A program made the position numbers and the translations under genes. Positions 1 to 6,248 of a DNA stretch of 20,520 nucleotides are shown here, piece after piece. Position 1 is the first letter of the stretch. Every line of letters begins with the position of its first letter. The notes under the pieces were generated by a model that saw nothing but the letters and a program-made list of their open reading frames with translations, did no database searches and had not been told where the DNA came from. Where the stretch lies: positions 1-20,520 of the IMG/VR virus record IMGVR_UViG_3300027649_000283. One strand, 5' to 3'. Source of the stretch: a virus.

Positions 1-1
1 T

Positions 2-94
2 ATCGAACCATTTATTCTGATTGCCGATAAGGTAAATATGAAGATCGATCGTGGATATGGCGAGAATGCAACACTCGAGGATTTGTTTACATAA
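2..94 (+). CDS. C-terminal end of an unidentified protein (partial)
   Basis: A reading frame open from the left edge ends at a TAA whose last base is the first base of the next start codon (TAATG). The last 30 residues include ADKVNMKIDRGYGENATLED. I do not recognise the family. The stop/start overlap and dense packing suggest it is co-transcribed with the glutamine amidotransferase gene and may belong to the same modification cassette. A GAGGA motif at 77-81 inside this frame could be the ribosome binding site for the next gene. Confidence 0.6.
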   Translation: MEPFILIADKVNMKIDRGYGENATLEDLFT

Positions 95-774
95 TGTGTG
101 GTGTGATTGCAACTATTATAAGTTCTCCAACTGATCAAGAATTCGTTACACTAGAGAATGTATTTCTCCAGAGTAAGATACGAGGTCTTCATGCTACTGG
201 TGTTTCATATATCCAGAATGGTAAGATAGAGACTGTCAAAGAACCAATCGATGCCAAAGAGTTTCTTTCTAAGCATAATCTAAGAGATTTTATCAATGAA
301 GATGGAAATTTATATCTCATTGGACACACAAGGTACTCTACCTCTGATCTCAGATTCAATCAGCCATTCTCATCAGAAAGATTTTCGATTGTACATAATG
401 GAGTAATTTCTCAAGAGTCTTCCGATACTTGGGAAAATACATATAACCTACTTACAGAAACTGCAAATGATTCTGAGCTTATTCTTTCGGCATTGGAAGA
501 AGGAAAGGAGCCAGCAAAGTTCTTTACAAATGCGAGTTTCTCGATGTGTGTTCTCACCAATGAAAAATCCATCAGATGCATTCGTAATGAGTATAGGCCA
601 TTACATTATGCCACTATAGGAAGAGGCGTGATCTTTGCCTCTACTGAGGATATTTTGAGAAGAAGTGGCTTGACTTCTATTCAAAAATCAGGTAAACTTA
701 TAGAATATACTATAAGAAAAGATTCTCTTTCTAACGAAAAGATCATGGAGCGAAATATTGATGATCTACAATAG
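94..774 (+). CDS. Class II glutamine amidotransferase (Ntn hydrolase domain)
   Basis: The protein should hydrolyse glutamine and release ammonia for a partner ligase. It starts MCGVIA, so the nucleophile would be Cys2 after removal of Met1, as in PurF, GlmS and AsnB. The family motifs follow: HTRYST (residues 78-83), VHNG (100-103, with the oxyanion-hole Asn-Gly) and NDSE (125-128), equivalent to the glutamine-binding Asp region. At 226 residues it is a stand-alone glutaminase domain without a synthetase or isomerase half, so the acceptor enzyme must be separate. The next gene, an amidoligase overlapping by 14 nt, is the obvious partner. Pairing of stand-alone GAT-II proteins with amidoligases is described for phage and bacterial modification operons. 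The family call is secure; the acceptor substrate is not known. Confidence 0.9.
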   Translation: MCGVIATIISSPTDQEFVTLENVFLQSKIRGLHATGVSYIQNGKIETVKEPIDAKEFLSKHNLRDFINEDGNLYLIGHTRYSTSDLRFNQPFSSERFSIVHNGVISQESSDTWENTYNLLTETANDSELILSALEEGKEPAKFFTNASFSMCVLTNEKSIRCIRNEYRPLHYATIGRGVIFASTEDILRRSGLTSIQKSGKLIEYTIRKDSLSNEKIMERNIDDLQ

Positions 775-1636
775 CAAAGATTTTACCTGGGGATATGAGA
801 TTGAGTGGGGCGACATCGATCGTAGAATTGATATTCCCCAGCATCTTGGTTCTTGGGAATATGCCGAAACTGACATTGTCAACATTCATCCACCATTTCA
901 ATATAAGGCATGCGATCCTCTAGGTACTGATCCTTACATGGGTGGCGAAGTAAACACCAAGCCCACTAAGACTTGGATGCAGCAGGTCGAACGTATTCTT
1001 GAAATTAAAGCACTCTTCGAGGCAAATGGCAATACTCCTTCTGCCTCCTGCGTGAATCATGGACACCTTCATGTATTTGTTCCTGGTCTTAAAGATGACA
1101 TCGAATCTCTCAAGAAGCTAACTTCATACATTCGTGAAAATCAAGATACAGTCATTAAGAACTGCTATAACTTCTATGACACCAATGACATGAAGAACTA
1201 TAAGAACGCCAAGATGTATCTTAAGTTAGATGGCGGAAGGACAATGCCAGACTACATGTCTTCGAATATAATATCAGGAGCAACAGATTTCGAGCATTTC
1301 ATTAAGCTCCATGCAGCAGGTAAAGATGGTGTTTCTATGGGTAGACCATTTCGATATGGCATCAACACTTACTGCATGAAGCATACTGGTACGATCGAAT
1401 TTCGTTGCTTTAGATCTACGACTAAAAGAGAGGAGATTGAGTCTCAGTTTAGATTTGTAGAGATGTTCATGGAAGCTGCACTGAATGATGGACCATCGGC
1501 GAATGAGATCCTATCCGACAATTCATTCAAGTTTCCACCATTTATTTGGGATGCTTCTGAATATGATGGATGGATTAAGACCAAGTATGATAAATCTCGC
1601 GGAGAAAAGAAACGTGAGTTTCATGAAGTTGCTTAG
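761..1636 (+). CDS. Amidoligase of the glutamine-synthetase-like fold
   Basis: Members of this COOH-NH2 ligase group are predicted to join a carboxylate and an amine using ATP. Signatures seen are GYEIEWGD (residues 11-18, metal-binding acids), GGEVNTKPT (61-69), NHGHLHV (99-105) and, near the C-terminus, TIEFRCFRST. These match the pattern of the Amidoligase_2 type: an early GxEiE, a middle GGE, CGxHVH-like histidines and a late EFR. I chose ATG 761 over the TTG at 758 because GGAG at 747-750 is well spaced. The gene overlaps the amidotransferase by 14 nt and the next GNAT gene by 14 nt. The acceptor could be a peptide, a small molecule or a modified DNA base; the neighbourhood favours the last. 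The fold assignment is fairly sure, the substrate is inference. Confidence 0.78.
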   Translation: MIYNSKDFTWGYEIEWGDIDRRIDIPQHLGSWEYAETDIVNIHPPFQYKACDPLGTDPYMGGEVNTKPTKTWMQQVERILEIKALFEANGNTPSASCVNHGHLHVFVPGLKDDIESLKKLTSYIRENQDTVIKNCYNFYDTNDMKNYKNAKMYLKLDGGRTMPDYMSSNIISGATDFEHFIKLHAAGKDGVSMGRPFRYGINTYCMKHTGTIEFRCFRSTTKREEIESQFRFVEMFMEAALNDGPSANEILSDNSFKFPPFIWDASEYDGWIKTKYDKSRGEKKREFHEVA

Positions 1637-2129
1637 TACCACTCAAGAGCAATTCAGTAAATTCATCAGTGAAGATAGAGCTGACAAGTTTGCCAAGACC
1701 TTTGTATCTAAAGCAAATATGCAGAAACAATGGGAACATTGTATTGGATACTGGGAGGAAGAAGAACTCCTTGGTGCAATAATCACTACTGTCTCTAAAA
1801 GAAAACCCCATGTGGCTAATTTACAGTTACTTCATACCTTTGCCAAGCATAGAAGAAAGGGTGTTGCTCGGATTCTGACTCAGGATGCCCTAGAAAGAGC
1901 TATCTCTAATGACTCTGAATACTTTAGAGTCTCGGCAGAACCTGGCGCAGTTGACTTCTATAAGTCTATGGGATTTCGATTCTTTTGCAAACAAAAGAGT
2001 GGGTGCCAACTCAGTATGTTTAAGATAAATGGCCCTTCTTACACTTCTGGTCTCTATGATAGAGAAGATGTAATCATAGATAAGGCATTGAGTAAGAAGG
2101 GTAAGGGTGGTTGTTGGGAATATTTGTAA
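1623..2129 (+). CDS. GNAT-family N-acetyltransferase
   Basis: The protein of 168 residues should transfer an acyl group from acyl-CoA to an amine. The CoA pyrophosphate loop is visible as RRKGVA (residues 77-82, R-x-x-G-x-A), preceded by a beta strand LQLLHTF. AVDFYKSMGF further on is the usual motif B. ATG 1623 is preferred to upstream in-frame codons because it gives the compact operon overlap, and everything before it lies inside the amidoligase frame without domain character. GNAT proteins occur with GAT-II and amidoligase in the modification operons described by comparative genomics. Here it may cap an amine made by the cassette. An alternative is acetylation of a host protein. Its stop is followed by a promoter, so it ends the first transcriptional block. 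Confidence 0.8.
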   Translation: MKLLSTTQEQFSKFISEDRADKFAKTFVSKANMQKQWEHCIGYWEEEELLGAIITTVSKRKPHVANLQLLHTFAKHRRKGVARILTQDALERAISNDSEYFRVSAEPGAVDFYKSMGFRFFCKQKSGCQLSMFKINGPSYTSGLYDREDVIIDKALSKKGKGGCWEYL

Positions 2130-2145
2130 TTATTTTAAAAACCGC

Positions 2146-2174
2146 TTGTCTTTATGGCTTAATGATATTATACT
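2146..2174 (+). promoter_or_regulatory. Sigma-70-type promoter before the amino acid:DNA transferase-like gene
   Basis: TTGTCT (2146-2151) and TATACT (2169-2174) are separated by exactly 17 nt. The 13 bases at 2137-2149 (AAAAACCGCTTGT) recur upstream of the promoter at 9781-9809, which also has a 17-nt spacer and TATACT. The predicted transcription start falls at about 2181-2183, which is the start codon region of the next gene, so any transcript from here would be nearly leaderless. Confidence 0.6.
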
Positions 2175-2183
2175 TTAAAAGTG

Positions 2184-3152
2184 ATGAGTAGAAAAGAAAA
2201 CTTCATAGATTGGTTTGCGTGGTCGCTGGAACTCAAGGACTGTGATCCGGCAATTCACCTGACCAACTATTTGTTTGATAGGTTCGAACATAATCTCGAG
2301 CAAAAGATTTGGATTGCTTGGATCTATGGGACCACCTATCATCTTCCAACAACTTGGGTTATTTGGAATGAGTTCCCCGACATGGAACTCGTTGGTACAA
2401 AGAGACTCGAGGATTGGAACAACGAAAATTATAAGAGATTAAGATACCAGACCGACACTAAGTGGAACAAAGGACATCTTCCTTCTCAGTTTATTTCATA
2501 TAAGAACTGGGTCGGGGATCGATCACAACGTGAAGCATTTTCTGGATTCCTTAAAGGGAGTCGTACAGAAAACTTTGACATGGTATGGAATGAGGTAAAA
2601 TCTAAATTCCATAAATTTGGTCGATACTCGACCTGGTTCTACCTTCAGACTCTAAGAGATTGTTGCAAGTTTCCAATCGATGCTTCTTCTCTAATGCTCG
2701 AGGATTACTCTGGCTCTCGTTCACATCGTAATGGCCTATGCTATGCGCTCGACAAACAAGATTGGATAGACGAGAAGCTAGATAAGAATCAGTTAGACTT
2801 TCTTAACAAAGGTGCTACTGACATTATTACAGAAGCCAAGGAACGTCACCCACACTTAGACTTTGAATACTTTGGAATGGAAACCTGTCTATGCAGTTTC
2901 AAGAAACTCTTTAGAAAAACAAATGGAAGATATCTAAGTTATTATCTCGATCGTCAGGCTGAAGAGATTACAAAGGTACAGAGTGATGGCTGGCACGGAA
3001 TAGACTGGAAGCCACTCTGGGATTTCAGAACAGAAACTTTAAATAAAAAGACCTTGACTAATAGGATAGATAAGAGTAAAATGAGTATATTCCTTTCCTC
3101 GGGCATCATTGATTACATGGAGATTTTTAGTGAAGAATTACGTTCTACCTAA
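2184..3152 (+). CDS. Putative amino acid:DNA transferase (aGPT-Pplase-like)
   Basis: A protein of 322 residues with motifs that I recall from the alpha-glutamyl/putrescinyl thymine pyrophosphorylase families, one clade of which was shown to act as an amino acid:DNA transferase replacing the (pyro)phosphate on 5-hydroxymethyluracil. Visible landmarks are YGTTYHLPTTWVIWNEFPD, RLRYQTDTKW, FHKFGRYSTWFYLQTL, the basic/serine stretch SGSRSHRNGLCYAL, and a late CSFKKLFR with YYLDRQ. The assignment comes from memory of the family pattern and from context (kinase and TET/JBP enzyme nearby), not from a search. ATG 2184 follows an in-frame GTG (2181). No Shine-Dalgarno sequence is present, and the promoter -10 ends only 9 nt upstream. 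It overlaps the dioxygenase gene by 23 nt. If the family call is wrong, it remains a conserved-looking alpha-helical protein of unknown role. Confidence 0.55.
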   Translation: MSRKENFIDWFAWSLELKDCDPAIHLTNYLFDRFEHNLEQKIWIAWIYGTTYHLPTTWVIWNEFPDMELVGTKRLEDWNNENYKRLRYQTDTKWNKGHLPSQFISYKNWVGDRSQREAFSGFLKGSRTENFDMVWNEVKSKFHKFGRYSTWFYLQTLRDCCKFPIDASSLMLEDYSGSRSHRNGLCYALDKQDWIDEKLDKNQLDFLNKGATDIITEAKERHPHLDFEYFGMETCLCSFKKLFRKTNGRYLSYYLDRQAEEITKVQSDGWHGIDWKPLWDFRTETLNKKTLTNRIDKSKMSIFLSSGIIDYMEIFSEELRST

Positions 3153-4428
3153 GATAGATTCAGAAGAAGTTGTCGGTACATTTGTCGATAAGTCTCACTA
3201 TGATACTTTGGTCGACTCTGACTGTGATGGATATAGGAAAGATGTAATCAATACACTAGATGAATCTAATCTGCTCTTCCGGTTCAGAAAGAATATCTTT
3301 TCTCTCGAGGAGCAGAAACTTGCATATCGAGGTCTTTCTCCTGCAGCAACACCATCTCAGAATAGAGGAATGGCCGCTGGTCCAAAGGGAGAGAAACTAG
3401 GGAACAGAGATTGGGTAACTGAGTTTCAAATTGAAATCCTCGAGACTCTTGCTCGGGAAGAGTCAGGAAGTCTATTCGACGAAGATCCAATCAAAGAGAT
3501 CATCAAGAAGTATAGTTTGGGGAATACTGAATCTACACGTGGCCTTGTCTGGCTTCGATCAGAGATTCAGAAAGACTATGGAAGTTATGATGGGTTCTTT
3601 GATAAGTGGTTCTCTGCCATCAAGAAGGCACCAAAGGAAGAGCAAAGAAGCCAGGCAAGAAAGATCATTGATAAGTATATCTCTGATACGAACTATGCCA
3701 ATGCCGTAAATTCTGGCATTGCTGGTTACTTTGGAAGGTATCCACGTATCCCCTATAAGAGAGCAACGGCATATACTGAGAAAAATAAAGATCTCTTTGA
3801 GATGAGCTTCCCGTTTCTAAAGACGCTTGATTCTAAATTCAAAGAGCTAGTTCCAGAAAGATATTCTAATCAAAAGAAAATGGCAGATAAGCTAGACCCC
3901 AGGTTTAGAGTTTCTGATACGGTGTTTACGACTATTACTGTTAATAAAAACTTCAGAACTGCGGCACATAGGGATGCTGGCGATTTAACGACTGGGTTCT
4001 CGAATCTATCAGTTCTAACTGATGGAACCAAGGACTACCAGGGAGCACATCTTGTACTTCCAGAATATCGTGTTGCAATTGACCTTCGCCCTGGCGATCT
4101 ACTACTAATCAACAATCATGAAGCGATTCATGGTAATACTGAACTGATCGGCGACAAGGACATGGAAAGAATTTCTATCGTCTGTTACTTTAGAGAGGAC
4201 ATGCTAGTTGCTGGATCTTGGGAGTATGAAGCACTTCGAAGAAATTATGTCGACGAGAGGAGACTTAATCAGAAGCACAAGCTCTGGACTAAACTCTGGA
4301 ATGGAATTTCTCCAGGTATGTGGGCAGAATCAGAGTGGAGTCAATACCTGACTGAACATGGTCTTACTGATGAGAATGGCGATCTATCTAAATCTAAACA
4401 AGCAACACTTGAGGAGTTATTCGCGTGA
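3130..4428 (+). CDS. TET/JBP-family Fe(II)/2-oxoglutarate DNA dioxygenase
   Basis: The enzyme should oxidise the 5-methyl group of thymine or 5-methylcytosine in DNA. The catalytic double-stranded beta helix lies in residues ~260-355: HRD (His280, Asp282) and IHGN (His334) are the iron ligands, and Arg347 in ERISIV would bind 2-oxoglutarate. TAAHRDAGDLTTGF and RPGDLLLINNHEAIHGN match the TET/JBP pattern far better than generic prolyl hydroxylases or AlkB. A region of about 200 residues precedes the core and contains SQNRGMAAGP (77-86), the segment usual in phage TET/JBP proteins. GTG 3130 is chosen because GGAG (3119-3122) lies 7 nt upstream; the TTG at 3109 has no such site. The gene overlaps its neighbours on both sides (23 and 4 nt). 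Whether it acts on T or 5mC cannot be read from sequence; no cytosine methyltransferase is in the window. Confidence 0.85.
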   Translation: MKNYVLPKIDSEEVVGTFVDKSHYDTLVDSDCDGYRKDVINTLDESNLLFRFRKNIFSLEEQKLAYRGLSPAATPSQNRGMAAGPKGEKLGNRDWVTEFQIEILETLAREESGSLFDEDPIKEIIKKYSLGNTESTRGLVWLRSEIQKDYGSYDGFFDKWFSAIKKAPKEEQRSQARKIIDKYISDTNYANAVNSGIAGYFGRYPRIPYKRATAYTEKNKDLFEMSFPFLKTLDSKFKELVPERYSNQKKMADKLDPRFRVSDTVFTTITVNKNFRTAAHRDAGDLTTGFSNLSVLTDGTKDYQGAHLVLPEYRVAIDLRPGDLLLINNHEAIHGNTELIGDKDMERISIVCYFREDMLVAGSWEYEALRRNYVDERRLNQKHKLWTKLWNGISPGMWAESEWSQYLTEHGLTDENGDLSKSKQATLEELFA

Positions 4429-4877
4429 CAACTAGAAACCAAAGACACCATAACGGCCATAACGGAAAACGAGGACATCATAACGAAGATGGACGATATT
4501 TAAGTACAGATTTAGATGGAAACTCAGTTGTAAAACTTATATGGCTTACGCATATCGCAAAAAATGGAAAGAGTTTCTACAAGGGATATTTTCCTTATAG
4601 TTGGAGCTATGTTGAATCAGGCTTGCAAGGAAAGAGTGATCGGGACTTGCACGCTCTCGCAGGATATTATCATAGGGATTATACCACAGCAGCTTGGAAT
4701 ATGTGTTGTAAAAACTATAAAGAACATGGCATCTGGGGATCTGATGCTGATGTAGAGAGGGCAAACGAAGCCGCAATTTTGCCAGGATATACCAAAGGCG
4801 TTGACGATGTTCATAAACGTAAATATAATAAAAAACTGGAGTTTGATGGTAATACCCTATGTGCGTTATTTAAATGA
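4425..4877 (+). CDS. Unknown protein with His/Asn-rich N-terminus, in the modification cassette
   Basis: A 150-residue protein that I do not recognise. It starts at GTG overlapping the previous TGA (GTGA), with a strong GAGGAG at 4411-4416 spaced 8 nt, so translation is well supported. Residues 1-32 are rich in His, Asn, Gly and Arg (RHHNGHNGKRGHHNEDGR) and look disordered. The body has many aromatic residues (LIWLTHIAKNGKSFYKGYFP, SWSYVE, YYHRDYTTAAWNMCC) and two adjacent cysteines. There is no signal peptide or membrane segment. It sits between the TET/JBP oxygenase and the P-loop kinase with 4-nt overlaps on each side, so a role in the same pathway is likely: an accessory DNA-binding subunit, a further modifying enzyme or a metal-binding factor. 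No function is claimed. Confidence 0.7.
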   Translation: MTTRNQRHHNGHNGKRGHHNEDGRYLSTDLDGNSVVKLIWLTHIAKNGKSFYKGYFPYSWSYVESGLQGKSDRDLHALAGYYHRDYTTAAWNMCCKNYKEHGIWGSDADVERANEAAILPGYTKGVDDVHKRKYNKKLEFDGNTLCALFK

Positions 4878-5452
4878 AAGTCATAGCCATCGGTGGCAAT
4901 CCAGGCTCGGGTAAGTCCACTCTAATGAAGAAAATCCTTGAGCTGATCGGTGCCTCTAAGGATTCAAAGCAGCTCTATGAGTTGGTTCCTGGACATACGG
5001 CTGGTCCATTGATCACTGCCTATCATCCAAACATAATCGTACTCGGTAAGTATGATGAAGACGTTGGAGTCTTTGGTGGAACAGATAAGATGTCAATGGC
5101 AGTGATGCCCAAGGCAATGGAGTTTCTCAAGACCAAGCCAGCCGATGTAATTATCTTCGAGGGAGATCGTTTATTTGCCGCATCCTTCTTAGAGTTCTGT
5201 ACTGAGATTTCTGATCTATCGATCATTCATCTTGAAACTACCAAGGATATTAGAGAACAGAGATATAGAGACCGTGGTTCGAATCAGAACAAAACTTGGC
5301 TCGAAGGTCGCGAAACTAAGATCTCAAATATCATGACAAATATGATGTTGATGGATTATGTAACAAGCCTTCCTAACAATACCATCGAGGAACAAGCTGA
5401 GATCATATCTTTGGTACAAACCAAAATTAAGGATAAACATTATGCCAACTGA
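4874..5452 (+). CDS. P-loop kinase, likely 5-hydroxymethylpyrimidine DNA kinase
   Basis: A compact 192-residue kinase. Walker A is GGNPGSGKST (residues 7-16) directly after the first strand. A Walker-B-like strand reads DVIIFEGDRLF, and an arginine-rich lid region follows (REQRYRDRG, then TWLEGRETK). The EGDR motif and WLxGRxTK segment resemble phage 5-hmdU DNA kinases, which phosphorylate the hydroxymethyl group on DNA so that it can be displaced. Beside a TET/JBP dioxygenase this role is attractive. General alternatives are a nucleotide or polynucleotide 5'-hydroxyl kinase. The start ATG overlaps the previous stop by 4 nt (ATGA) and no clear Shine-Dalgarno is present, so translational coupling is likely. 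The kinase fold is sure; the DNA substrate is inferred. Confidence 0.75.
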   Translation: MKVIAIGGNPGSGKSTLMKKILELIGASKDSKQLYELVPGHTAGPLITAYHPNIIVLGKYDEDVGVFGGTDKMSMAVMPKAMEFLKTKPADVIIFEGDRLFAASFLEFCTEISDLSIIHLETTKDIREQRYRDRGSNQNKTWLEGRETKISNIMTNMMLMDYVTSLPNNTIEEQAEIISLVQTKIKDKHYAN

Positions 5453-6101
5453 AATTAGCATAGCAAATATAGCATTATATGATATTCAGAAATCATCTAT
5501 TCGTAAATGGAAAGAATCTTCTTCTGAAAAATTAAGACAAGATTATCCCATCCTAGAAAAAAATAATTCAGTATTCATCGACCTTGGAGTATTTGATGGA
5601 AATTGGTCAAAGCAGATCCTCGATAAATATCCGAATTCTCATGGGATTGGATTTGAGCCCATAGCCTCACAATTCAATATTGCAAAAAATATTCTCACTA
5701 CTCCTAGATATTCTCTACTAAATTTTGCTGCGGGTGAAAAGGCAGAAAATGTTATTATTTCTTTAGAAGCACAAGGATCTTCTTCGCATAAAAAAACAGA
5801 ACATAGTGAGTTATGTAATAAGATTAAATTTACAGATTTTATCAGAGAAACTGATTTAATCGATAATTCTGTAAATATCGATCTTCTCAAGATCAATATC
5901 GAGGGTGATGAATTTTCTCTACTCCTTGATCTGATAGACTCTGGAATGATCACTAAGTTTACAAATATACAAGTGCAGTTTCATCCCTTTATCGAAGGAG
6001 CCGAGGAGATGTATCGCGGGATCAAGAATGAGCTGGATAAAACTCATAGAACCACATATAGCTATCCCTGGATTTGGGAAAATTGGGAACTAGCCTCCTA
6101 A
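5442..6101 (+). CDS. FkbM-type SAM-dependent methyltransferase
   Basis: A 219-residue Rossmann-fold methyltransferase. Motif I is VFIDLGVFDGNWS (residues 44-56), an acidic residue for the ribose is in GFEP (70-73), and the FkbM hallmark strand is DLLKINIEGDE (147-157). FkbM enzymes usually O-methylate sugars or other small groups. The gene overlaps the kinase gene by 11 nt and has AAGGA at 5429-5433, 8 nt before ATG. It closes the modification cassette, since a promoter region follows. It could methylate the finished base modification, or a sugar or other product unrelated to DNA. Base composition is locally more AT-rich than the kinase gene, which may reflect separate acquisition. Confidence 0.75.
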   Translation: MPTEISIANIALYDIQKSSIRKWKESSSEKLRQDYPILEKNNSVFIDLGVFDGNWSKQILDKYPNSHGIGFEPIASQFNIAKNILTTPRYSLLNFAAGEKAENVIISLEAQGSSSHKKTEHSELCNKIKFTDFIRETDLIDNSVNIDLLKINIEGDEFSLLLDLIDSGMITKFTNIQVQFHPFIEGAEEMYRGIKNELDKTHRTTYSYPWIWENWELAS

Positions 6102-6102
6102 G

Positions 6103-6137
6103 TCATTGATATATAACAAAACTATTTTATTCAATGA
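6103..6137. repeat. Inverted repeat TCATTGA-N21-TCAATGA, copy A
   Basis: A 7-bp perfect inverted repeat with a 21-nt gap begins just after the stop of the methyltransferase gene. The same arms with the same gap occur at 8404-8438 after the CobT-like gene. The conserved arm spacing suggests a dimeric repressor or activator site, or a weak 3'-end hairpin. It is not GC-rich enough for a classical terminator. Confidence 0.5.
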
Positions 6138-6248
6138 TTTCAATAACTTAGCTCTAACCCCTTGAAATATAACAAAAAGAAAACGCTTTACTTCCTTCGG
6201 TTTCTATGCTAGAATGATCTATAAGCTGAAATTGAGGAAATTGAAGTG
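6106..6248 (+). promoter_or_regulatory. Duplicated control region A, upstream of the CobT-like gene
   Basis: The intergenic stretch contains two copies of the 16-nt box TTGAWWTATAACAAAA (6106-6121 and 6162-6177). The promoter is TTTACT (6187-6192), 17 nt, TAGAAT (6210-6215), with an extended -10 TG at 6207-6208. TGAGGAAA (6233-6240) is the ribosome binding site for the GTG start at 6246. From 6140 onward it aligns along about 105 bp with 8432-8538 before the CobS-like gene, including 23 identical bases at 6196-6218. The two genes are therefore expected to be co-regulated from separate promoters. The predicted leader is about 24 nt. Confidence 0.75.
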
